A stretch of 64,000 nt of DNA from Euptelea pleiosperma (taxonomy: Eukaryota; Streptophyta; Magnoliopsida; Ranunculales; Eupteleaceae): contig CM068548.1 in assembly GCA_035048495.1 (NCBI GenBank), forward strand, positions 16,678,688-16,742,687. Reading direction: 5' to 3'. The stretch's first letter is position 1. Each line of letters begins with the position of its first letter. Below the pieces are notes generated by a model that was not told the origin of the DNA, made no database searches, and saw only the letters and a list, made by a program, of their open reading frames with translations. Position numbers and translations under genes: made by a program. Positions 1 through 12,293 of the stretch are shown one piece after another.

Positions 1-2216
1 GGAGGAGATAAAGTGATGTTAAAGAATTATATAATATAGTATAGCAATTCATTAAGCTTAATATAGTATAGCGTAATCATAATTTCTTTATAGATTTATC
101 GATGCCTTGTATAGTATAGTTCTAGTAAGCTGATCTACGACCATCCCCCACAGCCTTTGTTTCGGGTTCGATTTCTTATGCAGTTAGGAGTGGGGCGTGC
201 TAGCGGGAAGTCCAGTTATGAACATATATCAATCTCTCAATCAACCTGAGTATATTTTTTATTATATTAGGACACGGGGCGATATTATAGTGCATCCATT
301 CGCTCCTTGTTAAGACCCGACTAACTAAATAGAATCTAATCTCCTTCTTCTAGGCAACTGGGTCTGAGTCCCTGTCCCTAGTCTGAGTGTTAGTAGTTTC
401 ATTAGAGCAAGCTCATCAGTGTTAGGGTTTTGACTTGCTTGCTTACCGGCGGGAAAGGACAGAGTTTCATAGTCTCATTCCCAACCCAGTGATAAGATAG
501 AGACAACCCTGCCAACCAGTAGTCCCCAGCCAGTTCAAAAGCATAGGAATAGGTAGAGTAGATTACTCACTATTAAACACAAACAAGCAAGCCAGGCAAA
601 GAAAGCAAGCAATAAAGGAGCAGCCTACAAATAATAGTAGGTAGAGTATTCATAAACAAGCATAGGAACTGGTGCCCATGAGTAATAAGGAAGAAACCTC
701 ACTTAAGAAGAAGGACACGGGGCGATTAACCACTACAAACAAGCTGAGGATTTGAGATAGATAGAAACGAGTCCAATCTAAGCAAGCTTAGTGGAGGGAG
801 AAACAATCCTACTAGTAAGCAAGTATAAGCAAGCGAGGAATGAGTCCCTGCTAGTATTGGTTGGTGTTACTTTTTAATACATAGGATTGTGGCAAGCAAC
901 AGAAACTCAAGTTAGTGTTAGGGTGCAGCGTGAAGGCCCCCTCGAATGTTCCTTGAGTTGACGTCACTGGGACATCTACCGCGAGGATCTGCTTCAGCAA
1001 GTCTTCTCCCAAAGGCTGCTGTTCATTGACTCCCTTTGTCGTGTTCCTCTTGCTATCGCAGGTTGAGGTGGACTGGAGTTTTTTTGTGAACCAACGATTG
1101 AATTTGCCCCCCCCCAAACCATTCGTGCAGTGAAGGTGGGAGATCAGCACTCATACCGCATGCAAGTTATTCAAAAACCTTTTAGTATGTGTTAATACGA
1201 GATGGCGCTTCACACTTCGGGTGCTTACTCCAGTGCTTACTCCTCTCGCCTATCTAAGTTTAGAAACCTTTTACGAGAACTTATATAGAGAGATTCTTTC
1301 CCGTGCCGTAGCACTTCTTTCATACCAACTTAGTTGCCCTTATGAAGCGACCCATAGGTTGGTTGCTTTCGAGCAGTTCTCACTTTAACATCATGATCCA
1401 AATCAAATTAAAATAGCCCTTTGGCTGCAGCACCCAGGTGAGTAGTTTTAAGTCCAGGCGAGGACGAACCTATTCGGGGGACCAGAGAGCAGAGGGTGAT
1501 AGAAAAGTTGATTCAGTGCTCTGTGAGATAGGTTGTCCTTACCGAAAATAAAAAACATTGCGCGGAGCAAAGGTGATAGAATGGCGAATGCCCCCAAAAT
1601 TCTTGGAGGGGCTTGGGCCGATGGCTACACTATTTAGTCAGCTTCTTCTTTTTCCCAAAATTAAATTTGAATAGTGTTAGTCGCAATTGTCTTTCAGCCG
1701 CGGAGTATGTCCTCCATATGTTTCAATGCCCGTCTAAAATAGTCGCTATCTCCTTCTTGACTATGTAAACTATTGAAGATAGTCAGCAGGGTGTTTATAT
1801 CCTTATCTCTGTTGGAAATAAGTTCTATGACTTGGTCCAATTTGGTTTGAGAGGGCGTTATTGCCATAAGGTCCTTGAATACCCGTTTGAGAAGACACCG
1901 AAGGCTTTTTTTAACTTCGTTGTAACACTCTTCCTGTAGCCTTCGGTGGTTTTTTTTTTCGTAGAGTCAAAATAGCCGCTTAAAAAACACCATCATAGTA
2001 CAATTCCTTCCACTGTCACCGACTCTCCTAACGCGATTGCCAAAATCACAGCTCCTGATGGAACGGAATGAAACTAAGTTCCCAAAGCTACTGTTCTATT
2101 GTTCGGCTTCAAATCTAAGGGATCAAACACTTCAGGTTCAGTGAACGCCTCCATAACCTTGTCATGAATTGCCCCTGAATGGATACAGGGAAACCTGATG
2201 TTTCTCATGGGGCATT
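1..2216. other. Gene-free spacer, possibly of mitochondrial origin
   Basis: I see no gene here. Base composition is more even than in the AT-rich spacer later in the window, there are many short runs such as GCAAGCAAGC, and the longest ORFs (about 60-99 codons) match nothing I recognise. The texture resembles intergenic DNA of angiosperm mitochondrial genomes and continues at 4687 and 12294, the other sides of two solo LTRs, so the three pieces were once contiguous. A mitochondrial origin (nuclear integrant) is inferred from style only; no mitochondrial gene was identified. Confidence 0.35.
2212..2216. repeat. Target-site duplication of solo LTR A, left copy
   Basis: GCATT, repeated exactly at 4687-4691. 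It places the LTR boundaries to the base and shows that the LTR arrived by integrase-mediated insertion, not by segmental rearrangement. Confidence 0.9.
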
Positions 2217-2296
2217 TGAAAGTAGGTATTTTCCGCGTCGTTGGTTACGGAAACCCTAACTTCAACACATTTGTAAATCGATCCGATTCTTAAATC

Positions 2297-2806
2297 CTGC
2301 AAAATTTTAGATCTGTATAGGGATTCGTATCGGATGTCGATCCGCACTCGGGATTAGTCGGATTAGCGCTAATTCAGAACATGAACTGACGAAATTTATC
2401 AGAAATTGCTAAAATTAAAAGGATGGAAGGGTGATGATGGTGGGATGGATTAAAACTTGATTGATTTTATTTCTTTTCTTTTAAAGCTATTGATATCCTA
2501 GAAATTATGAATTAAACTAATACAAATAAAGAGAACGAAGAGCACTAAAGAAAATCCATCATAGTGAAGCAAATAAAATTTATTGAATCCAAACAAGTCC
2601 TTACAATGCTCAAACAAAATATCAAATAAATACTGACAATTCGAAAGAACTAACAATTATCCTAGAGAGAGAGAGAGGGTTATAGAGAGAGAAAGTTAGA
2701 GAGAAGAAAAGAACTAGAGATAGAAAGAAGGGACATTTCTAGAGAGAGAAAATAGGGTGAGATTTGAAGAAAAGACTTACCTTGAGAGGAGAGATTCTCA
2801 CCTTAC
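2297..2806 (-). other. Candidate leader intron inside solo LTR A
   Basis: On the minus strand, GGTAAG donors occur at 2780 and 2806 and a TTTTGCAG acceptor ends at 2297. Between them are CT-rich tracts with CTCTCTCTAG, then the box with CTAAT repeats and CGGATCGACATCCG. The other full-length LTRs have the same arrangement at the same relative place. Whether it is spliced cannot be seen from DNA. Confidence 0.5.
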
Positions 2807-3461
2807 CTTGGAAAATGGAGAAGATGCATGGAAGAGGAAAGATCCAACATCTTGGGGTTGCTGGATCGAGTGGCGCACAAGCAGTAATGATGGAGGGTTA
2901 GCTTGGGAGCACGTTGGTGCAGCAATGGAGGGAGCAACATGTGGAGACGGTGTGCTGGTTGGAGAAGAACCTGTGGAGGAGTGCGCAGGTGCACTAACAG
3001 GTGGTGCGTGGTTCTAGAGCTGCAACTTGCTGGTCCTAAAAGGAGAGGACGTTGCAGATTTGCAACGTGGTGTGCACAACAGAAAGGAGGGCGGAATGTA
3101 GGCGAAGGTGGTGTTGCTGGCGACGTGGAGCTCGTTCAAGCGGAGAGAAGAAGGTTGCAGGTGGGTATTGCCAGAGTTGCTGTTCGCAACAGCAACAGGG
3201 AGGTGGTCGTGGAGACAGGCGTAGCAGGTGGAGAAGGAGGGGGCGTTGCCGGAGAGAAGAGGAGGCGCTGTTGCAGGCGGAGGAGACGGAGGCGAACCAG
3301 TCCGGTGGGCTGGGTGGTGCGGTTTTGACAGCAAGCAGTTGCACACGCTGGTGATGGCTGAGGGCGGTGGACCTCCAAAAGAGATCGTGGAGGACGCTGG
3401 GGAGGTGAGCAAGGGGTTGGGCAGTGGCTGGAAGAGGAGAAAAATGTGAAGAAGACGAGGT

Positions 3462-3485
3462 GGCCGGAGTTCTGCAACTCCGGCC
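3462..3485. repeat. Hairpin repeat, LTR A
   Basis: Perfect 10-bp arms GGCCGGAGTT / AACTCCGGCC around CTGC. It belongs to the recurrent GGAGTT...AACTCC hairpin class found in every LTR of this family. A second hairpin at 3049-3068 (ACGTTGCA-GATT-TGCAACGT) has altered but still paired arms. Confidence 0.8.
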
Positions 3486-3487
3486 GG

Positions 3488-3560
3488 TAAAAGAAGAAGA
3501 AGAAGAAGAAGAAGAAGAAGAAGAAGAAGAAGAAGAAGAAGAAGAAGAGAAGAAGAAGAG
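3488..3560. repeat. GAA trinucleotide microsatellite
   Basis: More than 20 uninterrupted or nearly uninterrupted GAA units in the transcribed part of solo LTR A (CTT on the LTR sense strand). Comparable CTT runs occur at the equivalent place in other copies, with different lengths. Confidence 0.9.
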
Positions 3561-4686
3561 AAAGAAGAGGAAAGAACGTAGGGGGGGTTTTTGGGAAGAG
3601 AAAGGAGAGGAAAGGAGGGGGATTAGGGTTCGAACGAACCCCTCTCCTTCTCCTTTTAAAGCTCCCTATTTCCATTAATGGAAATAGGGTATTTTTGAAA
3701 TAAAAAAAATAATAATAATTTTTTTTTTTTTTAAGTAAAAATCTACTTTTCTATGGGGAATCTCCCCAATTAGTGGACCCCCCGTTTTTTTGAAATTTAA
3801 TTAAAATTCTTTGGAAATTCACGGGGTCCACTAACTGGTCGGACAGCGGGTCGATGATGATGGGCCCGGCTACTGGCCCACATGGATTTGTGATGTCCAT
3901 TGTCTCACAAGATGATGTGACAGACGGTTTGATGGCGATCGGATGGATGGTGACTTGATTGGGACTCAGATTGGTGGATCGACGGATCTAGAGAGATCCA
4001 ACGGTCCGATTGAAGATCCAACGGTCAAAAAGCTAAGGGAGATGAGATAGAGCTGATGGACAGGAGTTCTGGGGTTAGGTCAGTAGATTCGAGGACCGAG
4101 AGATGAAGAGAGAGAGAGAATAAGGAGAGATGAGAGAGAAAGTATCAGAAAATAGAGAGAAAAGCACTGGCGGAGGGTCTGGAACCCTGGTCTTCACTGT
4201 GACCATCCTCACGCTTCTCCAGTAGAGTAGACTATCATTCCTTGCTGACTCATGTGGCTTTAAACGCTTTGGTCCGTCTTTTGGTCATTGGCTTTCCTAC
4301 TCTCTTCGTTCTTTGGGCTGGCTTTTTGGTCCTCTTATTCAGCCCATATTTGGCCCATATCTTCTAGTCATAGCATGTGGGCTCTTTAAGCTTTGATAAT
4401 GGGCTTTCCTGATCGATGTGGGCTTGCAAGTCTCGAGAATTGTCCCATCGGGGTTTCCTGCGACAGAAGAAGCGCGTAATGAGACTTTATCAGAATGACT
4501 CAATGTCTAGACTTCCGAAAATGTGTTTAATGCATGCAAATATACCATTTTGTCCAGAAAAGTGTGTTCTACGCAACAGAAGGGACTCTTACGTAGAAAA
4601 GTAGATAAATAGAGCCTTTTACGTAGGAGAGTGCGATAACGCTAAAAGGATAATTGCTTAAAATAAGCACTTTTGAGCGAATATCA

Positions 4687-7600
4687 GCATTCAACCGCTT
4701 CTCTAAGCGCACTTGCGAACTCCGGAGAGCAGCAAGCCATAGGTTGAACTAGTAACTGCTCCGGGACAAGAACCACTAAACACTAAATCCCAGTAATAGA
4801 CATGTTAACAGAACGAATCTACTATCCTTGATGTAGGCGACAGTAAGCGCTTTCGATAACCCCAATGCTTTAGTGCGTGCACTCTTTCTTGTGGCATTTG
4901 CGAGTCCCACAGCTCGATTAGGGGATCTCAATAGAGTGGCTTTGTAACCCCTATTTGGATCTATTGCCGAAGCTAAGGACACTGACAATTGGCCGATCTC
5001 GGTTGCCAGTGGTTTCCAGAAGGATATAGGTTGGAACTCTACCTTATTCAAAGGAAACGACTCATGTTGTGCAGCTCCTTAAGCCGAGAAAGAGGGTTGA
5101 CCCATTTTCGTGAGAATTGAGTCATGGAAATTCCCCCTAAGCTGCTTGCTCTTGGAAAACGCCTTTGGAGTACCGGGTTCTGGATTTGCTTTTCCGTTCT
5201 TCTGTTTTCTTGATTATCTCTTTGGTGGTTTATAAATAAAGGATTCCGTAATACTGGTTGTTTAGACACAAATATGGAAAACAAACGTTGCATAATGTTG
5301 TGTTTCTGCTGTTCTTTCTTAAACCTTTTTTTTTGCTTGTTCCCTATAACCATTCAAGATCAAGTCAAGTCTAGTAGAGCAAGCAAGGTTCTTCTTTTTA
5401 TGTTTCCTTTCTTTTTACGCTTCAAAAGGAAAGACTAAGAAAAAGATTAGGTGCCTCAGTTTGACTGAGAAAAGATTTGGGAAAGGAACGTGTACCCCTA
5501 ATGTAACCATGTTCTCTGACTTAAGGAAGCTTTGAAAGCCTGTAGAAGACTTCCTTATTCAAGAGGTATGGTTGGAGTTCAGATACGGAACTCTACTTAT
5601 GATAATTCAAGAGAAATGTCCTCTTTAGCAAGTAAGCATGGTAATGGTATTAGTTAACTCCTTACTTTCAGCGCTATTATGAGTGGGAGGCTCTCTAAGG
5701 CTATTTTACCTTAGCCGGCCTCTTGAAATGCCCCACTTAGGGTATCTCCCACTAGGGCTTAAAAAGACGCATAACAGGCCTTTATTAGCAGCCTTGTAGG
5801 CCTTTTTAAAGAGATGCTATCGCACTCTTTTAAGGGAGCTAGCTAGGTTTGGAGGACCGTTATTCCTGACCATCGGGAAGGAATAGAGTAAGGGACGAGT
5901 ATCCATTGATATGAGTATGGCTGCTTTCTTGAGGCTGGTTTGCCTACTTTCCTCGCTGTCCAGTATGCTTCTTAACTGCTTTGACTAGCAACTAAGCATG
6001 GTATTAGTTAACTCCTTACTTTCAGCTCTTATGAGTTGGAGGCTCTCTAAGGCCATTTTTCCTTAGACCGAAGGCCTCTTAAAAAGTCTACTCAGGGGTG
6101 TTGGCTGCGGGCAATTCCCATTGGTATTATATACGTTTCAATGAATAGCTCCGACCGGTTGTATTCGATCCGATGCCAGATAGTGGGACTGGTGGGAATG
6201 GAATAGATTCTGGGTCAACATCTCTATTTATTGGCCCCTTGATCTGAAGGAAGGAATGGTTGCTGATAGCCCTGACCCTTGAGTCTCCACTTCGGATCGA
6301 TATGAATGAACTTCTGATCTTTCTTCTCCCTATGACTCAGGCAGGAGGTGGAATCCTTGTCTGAACTTCTCCGCCTCTAAGCCAATGGAGGGAGGTAGAG
6401 AAAAAAATGGGATCCTCGCCAGCCAGAAAGGTCTATTTTTTGGTTGGTGGCTACGAATGGAACAACTTAAGAAGGATAACGACGGCTCGCCTCTTCTTTC
6501 GATATCTTTTAGGGAGGGCAGGTCTAAAGTTCTGGGCCAACGAATGCGATTGATTGACTACGTGGCCTAGCAGCCCTCCGTACCTTTTTGTACCTCTCTC
6601 CCTTCGCCCCCCCTGGGAATTGAATAGAGAGACGGATGCATCTAACTGCCTCTCTCCCGGAGCTGTCTATGAACCCGCTAACTACGACTTCTTATCCCTC
6701 CAATGCTTCGCTTCCCCAGCGGAGGAGAAGATGGGTTGAATGAATCTATTCTGTTCGGTCCCGTCGATCGGACGTTGATACGTAAGTAATAGACACTGGT
6801 CATTCCCCCGTCGCCTGGTCCCAATGATGCAGGTACGAGCCTCGGGGGTTGAGTAGCAGATTGAGTTTTCTATGATCCAATCGGCTGGATTGATTCGATA
6901 GAAATAAAAGGTCAAGGAGTGGAGTACTCGCCTTCGCTGGCTCACGAGAGGATGGATGGTAAGCCAAGCCTGTCCCCTGCCGCTGATCGTTCCCTGTTGG
7001 GAGGATCGAGAGGACCGAAGAGGTTGACAAGGATCTCCGCTTCGACCTCGAGATCGCCTGTTCCTTCCTAAATATGGTTGTAGAAGCCCCGGGACCAACT
7101 GACTTAACCGTTTCTTCCGAACTTACTTACTTAAAAGAAAGCCCTTCTACTTGATTGGCCGGATAGTGAAATGGAATAAGCTAGCCTGTCTTCGACTGCT
7201 GGTTCAATGACAGATTAGGATGGGAGGTTCTCCCTTTGATCCGATCCTTTCTGTGACCCATATTGTCTCTTCGTCTCTTGCCTTCAAAGTTCGGATATTC
7301 CGATGAAAGTTGATTCCCTTTCCGTCCCTCGCCATCGAGAGGAAGAGTTGCTATCTATCTATCTATATACGTATCAACAAATGTGGTTCCAGGGATCGAT
7401 CGATTGCCCCTCACCAACAGCTAGAGGAGGAGAAATGAATGATGTCCCGGCCTGGGCACCTATCAGCCAGCTATTCCCTCTCTTCCGCTCGGAGACCTTT
7501 AAGTGGAGCGTGGATTCGACCTTCTGTTCCTCTCATCGCCCTTCCCTATCGGATCGACTAGATGGGTCGACCCCAGAGAAGGGTTGATAGGAGAAGCCGC

Positions 7601-9533
7601 CCCTGCTTGTGGATACGAATGGAATCCAATGAGTCAAAGCCCTGGTTCAAATGGAAGGAAGGCTTGGAGGCAGAGATATGAGGTGGGTTGCGGTGGCTGT
7701 TTCTCCCGATCAGATCGATTGAATGAACATCATTGCCTGGCATTTCACCGAGTCAGTCAGTTATTAATGGAGGGATTGCATCCATTGTTTCCATTCCCTC
7801 TCCACCTCCCTGTTGGTCGGATTAGAGGGTTGACTTATTGACCTTTCGTCTATTGCCTCACATCGGAACTGACGCCCGATCCCATCCGAAGTGACCCTTT
7901 CGCCTGTTAGAGGGACGGATCTGTTTGGACTACTGGCCCTGTTGGTTGAAGGAATGATTGATCGTTAGCCAATGCTGGTGGACCGATAGGAGGAGATGGG
8001 TTTGAATGTTTGCCCGTACTGGCTTTGCCTCGGTGGTTCCATGAGTCCAAAGACTGAGTGAGAGTTCATTGAAGGTCTCTTTCTCTTTCTATTTTGTTTT
8101 ATCTATTTAGATTAGAAACAAATCAATCAATATTGTTCGGTTGATGTTCGTATTCAACTGGACCGGCAGCGTTCTTTTGGATCGATTGAACAAAGTATTA
8201 TATGCCCCTCTCTCTGTGGAAGTTTGTGCCATGGGACTGTTGGATTCGAGGGTTTTTACCTCGGTGGAAGCAACATAGGACACATAGGAAGGTGCATGGA
8301 GTAACATGGAGGAGGCAAGGCAACTCAATCATCATCGGTTGGTTGAGCGCTCTTAGGGTGTTCTGTATGTTTCTGTGGTCTGGCTTGAGGGTATTCTCTT
8401 TAAGTCTTCACTGAGCTGGCTCAGGCTTACTTCTATGGGGGTGCGTCTTTCATTGAATTGAATTTCAGTGAGGGTCACAGGTGAGGGTTGGTAAGGGAGG
8501 CTGACTTATATGGATGGCTAGCTCGGGATAGCCACCGTCGAGAATGCTGCATGTGGGGCCTTACTAGTGAATGGTGTTGAAACCTAGCTCTATATAGGAG
8601 TGTTGGACCTACAGGGCTCTAGTTACGTAGGGGCAAGCATATTAGTGTGCATTGATTGATAGAAGCGGCGAGTTTTGGTTGGGACAAGCTATCGCATGCA
8701 TGGAAGTGAGGCAAGCTAAAATAGCTTGCTTAGCTGTGGTGTTTTGGAATTCACTTCTCTAAGAACTGCACTGTAGGATTGGATCTTTTGCGCCGGCTAT
8801 GCGTCAGGTCTCTCTCTCCCGCGAGGCAGCTTTGTCTTTCTTACGGTGTCTCAGAAATGGGTTTGAGATTTTCCATCAAGAAAGAAAGACATCAATCAAT
8901 AAAGCAATCAATCAATCAAGAAATACGGCAGGCACCTGGGCTGCCTCACTACGCCGAGATAGATTTGTTCTATCCGCGCCGCGTTCATCACAGCGAGTTT
9001 GGATGGCGCGCCCCGAGAGAGAAGTAATCGAAAGGTGCATGCGAACATATGTCGGATTGGCTTACTGCGCCGGCTTCTCTGACTTGATTCTTCTCTCAAG
9101 GCTAGGTCAAGTAGCCTTCCACCGACTCAACGGATGGAGAGAAGCTCGCAAACAGAGCCGGACGTGACTTAGGCAATGCCGACCAGCACTTCAACCATTG
9201 AAATAGCAGTGAATTCTTGAAATCATTCTCAATGGTGCCGAAATCTCTCAATAAAGCAGCTAGGCCGTACCTAACCTTTACCCTCACGCCAGACGACGCA
9301 AGTAGTCTCCGCGGCCATACTATATCAAATAGCCTAGGGCGCTACTGTAATGTGCCGGGTTCTTAGCTAGCCAGACACCTGTCAACCAACCATCCAGCAA
9401 CTATCAGTTCTTTCGCAAGCCAAGCCAATATGCCTTGATCCGCCCGAGGAGAATCCGAGTGAAAGCAGCAACCAGAGTGATAGTCGCGTGTGTCAGCAAA
9501 CAACTCTAAGCTGAACTGATTACAGACAGGTAG
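4687..9533. other. Gene-free spacer, possibly of mitochondrial origin
   Basis: Continuation of the 1-2216 tract between two solo LTRs. ORFs reach only about 60-138 codons, overlap on both strands and resemble no known protein. The composition again recalls plant mitochondrial spacer. An internal duplication (about 5634-5750 and 5985-6090) and short ATCT and ATCA runs (about 7354, 8892) are present. No rRNA, tRNA or mitochondrial exon could be recognised, so the origin remains an inference. Confidence 0.35.
5634..6090. repeat. Diverged direct duplication of about 110 bp
   Basis: The stretch beginning AGTAAGCATGGTAATGG (about 5634-5750) recurs at about 5988-6090 with small indels. Both contain TTAGTTAACTCCTTACTTTC and GGAGGCTCTCTAAGG. 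About 240 bp of other sequence lies between them. Confidence 0.8.
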
Positions 9534-10565
9534 TGATATTCGCTTAAAAGTGCATATTTTCCACTGTTATCTTCTAAGTGTTATCACACTCTCCTATGTA
9601 AAACTACTCTAATTATCCACTTTTCTATGTAAGAGTCTCTTTTATTGCGTAGAACACACTTTTCTGGACGAAATGGTATATTTGCATGCATTAAACACAT
9701 TTTCGGAAGTCTAGACATGAAGTCATTCTGATAGAGTCTCATTACGCGCTTCTTCTATCGCAGGAAACCCCAATGGGACAATTCTCGAGACTTGCGAGCC
9801 CACATCGATCAGGAAAGCCCATTATCAAAGCTTAAAGAGCCCACATGCTATGACTAGAAGATATGGGCCAAATATGGGCTGAATAAGAGGACCAAAAAGC
9901 CGGCCCAAAGAACGAAGAGAGTAGGAGAGCCAATGACCAAAAGACGGACCAAAGCGTTTAAAGCCACATGAGTCAGCAAGGAATGATAGTCTACTCTACT
10001 GGAGAAGCGTGATGATGGTCACAGTGAAGACCAGGGTTCCAGACCCTCTGCCAATACTTTTATCCCCATTTTTTGATATTTTCTCTCTTATCTCTCTTTA
10101 TTCTCTCTCTCTCTTCATCTCTCGGTCTTCGAATCTATTGACCTAACCCCAGAACTCCTGCCCATTGGCTCTGTCTCATCTCCCTTAGCTTTCTGACCGT
10201 TGGATCTTCAATCGGACCGTTGGATCTCTCTAGATCCGTCGATCTACCTATCTGGGTCCCAATCAAGTCACCATCCATCCGATTGCCATCAGACTGTCTG
10301 TCACATCATCTTGTGAGACGATGGACATCATCAATCCATGTGGGCCAGTAGCCGGGCCCATCATCATCGACCCGCTATCCGACCAGTTAGTGGACCCCGT
10401 GAATTTCAAAATAATTTAAATTAAATTTAAAAAAAATGGGGGGTCCACTAAATGGGGAAATTCCCCAAAGAAAAGTAGTGTTTTACTTTAAAAAAAAAAA
10501 AAATTTATTTTTTTTATTTTTTTATTTTCAAAAATCCCCTATTTCCATTAAAGGAAATAAGGAAG

Positions 10566-10580
10566 CTTTAAAAGGGGAGA
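10566..10580 (+). promoter_or_regulatory. LTR promoter TATA-like box, copy B
   Basis: GCTTTAAAAGGGG lies directly after the TTTCCATT near-palindrome and before the CT-rich leader. The same order (palindrome, TATA-like box, CT-rich leader) is seen in all six LTRs, which marks the likely U3/R boundary. Confidence 0.5.
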
Positions 10581-11048
10581 AGAGAGGGTTTGAAACCCTA
10601 ATCCCTCTCTCCCCCTTCTTCTCTTCCTTCTCTTCTTCCTTCCACTTCCTCTTCTCTTCCAGCAGGTTCCTCCGGTGAGTTGGTGGAGCGTTGCCACCAT
10701 CTTCTTCTTCTTCTTCTCCTCCTCCTCCTCCTTCTATTTCTTCTTCTTCTTCTTCTTCTTCTTCTTCTTCTTCTTCTTCTTTTTCTTCTTCTTCTTCTTC
10801 TCTTTGCAAGTGAGCCTCCTGTTGGAACCACAGCCTGCGAGCACTACCGCCCCCTGCAATTTCCGGTGATCTCCTCCACGTTCTTCTAACGCCGCCACCT
10901 TCACCGCCAACACCCCTTCTACCACCTGCTGGATCTCTGACGGCACCTGCAACTTGGTAAGCTTCCTCTCCTCCTCCTCCTCCTTCTCCTTCTTCTTCTT
11001 CTTCTCTTATTCCTCTTTTTTTTTTTTTCCCTTCTTTTGTCTTCATCG

Positions 11049-11074
11049 CCGGAGTTGCAGATCTGCAACTCCGG
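11049..11074. repeat. Perfect 26-bp palindrome in LTR B
   Basis: CCGGAGTTGCAGA is followed at once by its exact reverse complement. Two related hairpins follow at 11227-11253 (11-bp arms ACCGGAGTTGC / GCAACTCCGGT, 5-nt loop) and 11417-11437 (8-bp arms). All lie in the presumed transcribed leader. Confidence 0.85.
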
Positions 11075-11824
11075 CCGCCGGCTACGTGCTCCACATTCTG
11101 GACCGCTTCTCTCTTCTCTCCTCAACCCCTCTCTCCAGCCGTTGTCTCGTTCTTCTTTCCCTCCTTCTTCTTCCTCATCTTTTCTGTCTTCTTCTCTGTC
11201 TTCATCATCTTCTCCACCACGTCTTCACCGGAGTTGCCGCCTGCAACTCCGGTCACACGAACCAGGAATGTCATCCCACCACAACCATCCTTTTCTGCCT
11301 CTACCATCTTCCTCGTTGGGCAAAGACGTCTGCAGCATCCAAACGGGTAGCAACTAACGCCTAACCTCCTAATCACCACCACCGTCCACTATTTCTTCTT
11401 CGTCTTCACCATCGTTGGAGTTGCAGGTAGCAACTCCGGCCGGCAACCCAGCGCTTTCACCTTGTTTTCTCTACGTTGCTACTTCTAGACAGCAACTTCC
11501 ACCTTCTCTTCTTCATCCTTCACGCTTGCAGTCCGGTCACCATGAACGCCGGCAAGTAAGACGTCCATCCATCTTCTTCCCCTCCTTTTCTTCGGCCACC
11601 CGCAGAGGGCCCCTCGTGTTATCAACACTTGGCCGAATGCCCTTCACAATCCACATGTGGTCTCCAACACGTGGCAGCCTTCATCATGCATCAATGGTGG
11701 GTTCTTTCTTCACTTTGACCGCCACATCCCTTGGCAATTATCATCGTTATCATGCACAACCACTATGCACCTCATCGGGACCACTACAAGCCACCACTTG
11801 GCCGATCTCCCAATCCCGATCTCG

Positions 11825-12217
11825 GTAAGTATCAAAGGTAATTTCTCTCTTATCTTTTACTTTCTCTCTCTCTCTTTCTATCTCTACAATCTCCTCTCTT
11901 CTTTCTCTCTAAAAAGTCTCTCTTTCTCTCTCTAACATTCTATTTTCTCTCTCTAAAATGTCTCTCCTCTTATCTTCTCTCTCTACCTATTCTATTTCTA
12001 TTTTTCTCTCTCTAGATGCTTTTTAGTCTAGTTTTGATTATTGCTCATTCAAATATTGTAAGGACATTTTGATTAATGAATTATGAAGTTTATTTTTTTT
12101 TATCTATTCTGATAATTTTCTGATTATTTTATGTTCTTGTTCGCGCTAATCCGACTAATCCCGAGTGCGGATCGACATCCGACACAAGCCACTATACAGA
12201 ATCTCTGAATTTTACAG
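11825..12217 (+). other. Candidate leader intron inside solo LTR B
   Basis: Donor G|GTAAGT at 11825, then T-rich and CTCTCTCTAG-rich sequence, a box with GCGCTAATCCGACTAATCCC (plant branch-point-like CTAAT) and a TTTACAG|GA acceptor ending at 12217. Length is 393 bp. It is the shortest of the five candidates but keeps the same signals in the same order. Confidence 0.5.
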
Positions 12218-12293
12218 GATAATCGGATCAAATTACAAATCTTATTGAAGTTAGGGTTTCCGTAACCAACGACGCGAAAAAATCCTACTTTCA

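Larger units (their letters stand above)
2217..4686 (-). mobile_element. Solo LTR of the Athila-like family (copy A)
   Basis: This 2470-bp LTR reads TGATATTCGCTC...CTACTTTCA on the minus strand and is flanked by a perfect 5-bp target duplication, GCATT (2212-2216 and 4687-4691). No internal region is attached, so it is a solo LTR, the usual product of LTR-LTR recombination. U3 lies at the right (high-coordinate) end and holds two copies of the GGACCGTTGGATC repeat, and a 26-bp perfect palindrome (3664-3689) sits upstream of a TTTAAAAG TATA-like box (reverse strand, about 3654-3661). The R region has a long GAA/TTC microsatellite (3488-3560). ORFs inside it are low-complexity shadows. Confidence 0.93.
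9534..12293 (+). mobile_element. Solo LTR of the Athila-like family (copy B)
   Basis: This 2760-bp LTR runs from TGATATTCGCTT to CCTACTTTCA, with a perfect target duplication GGTAG at 9529-9533 and 12294-12298. U3 (9534 to about 10560) is close to the other copies. It contains two GGACCGTTGGATC repeats, a near-palindrome at 10537-10562 and a TTTAAAAG TATA-like box just after it. The downstream half has CTT microsatellite (about 10696-10802), three GGAGTTGC hairpins and a candidate intron. The long CT-rich ORFs inside (Ser/Leu/Phe- or Glu/Arg-rich) are composition artefacts. Confidence 0.93.

Noticed and set aside
120..215. Possible tRNA suggested by GGGTTCGATTTC
   Set aside because: The T-arm-like stretch has no acceptor stem, D arm or anticodon arm at the right distances.
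7354..8920. Short ATCT and ATCA repeats that could suggest a satellite or CRISPR-like array
   Set aside because: Runs are very short and there are no regular spacers; no CRISPR array is expected or seen.
8782..9167. Two overlapping ORFs (82 and 122 codons)
   Set aside because: No recognisable domain, overlapping frames, and located in spacer with similar chance ORFs on the other strand.
10528..11364. Long overlapping ORFs on both strands (up to 188 codons), rich in Glu/Arg or Ser/Phe
   Set aside because: They come from CTT/GAA microsatellite and CT-rich leader inside solo LTR B; mirrored frames on both strands are typical of composition, not coding.
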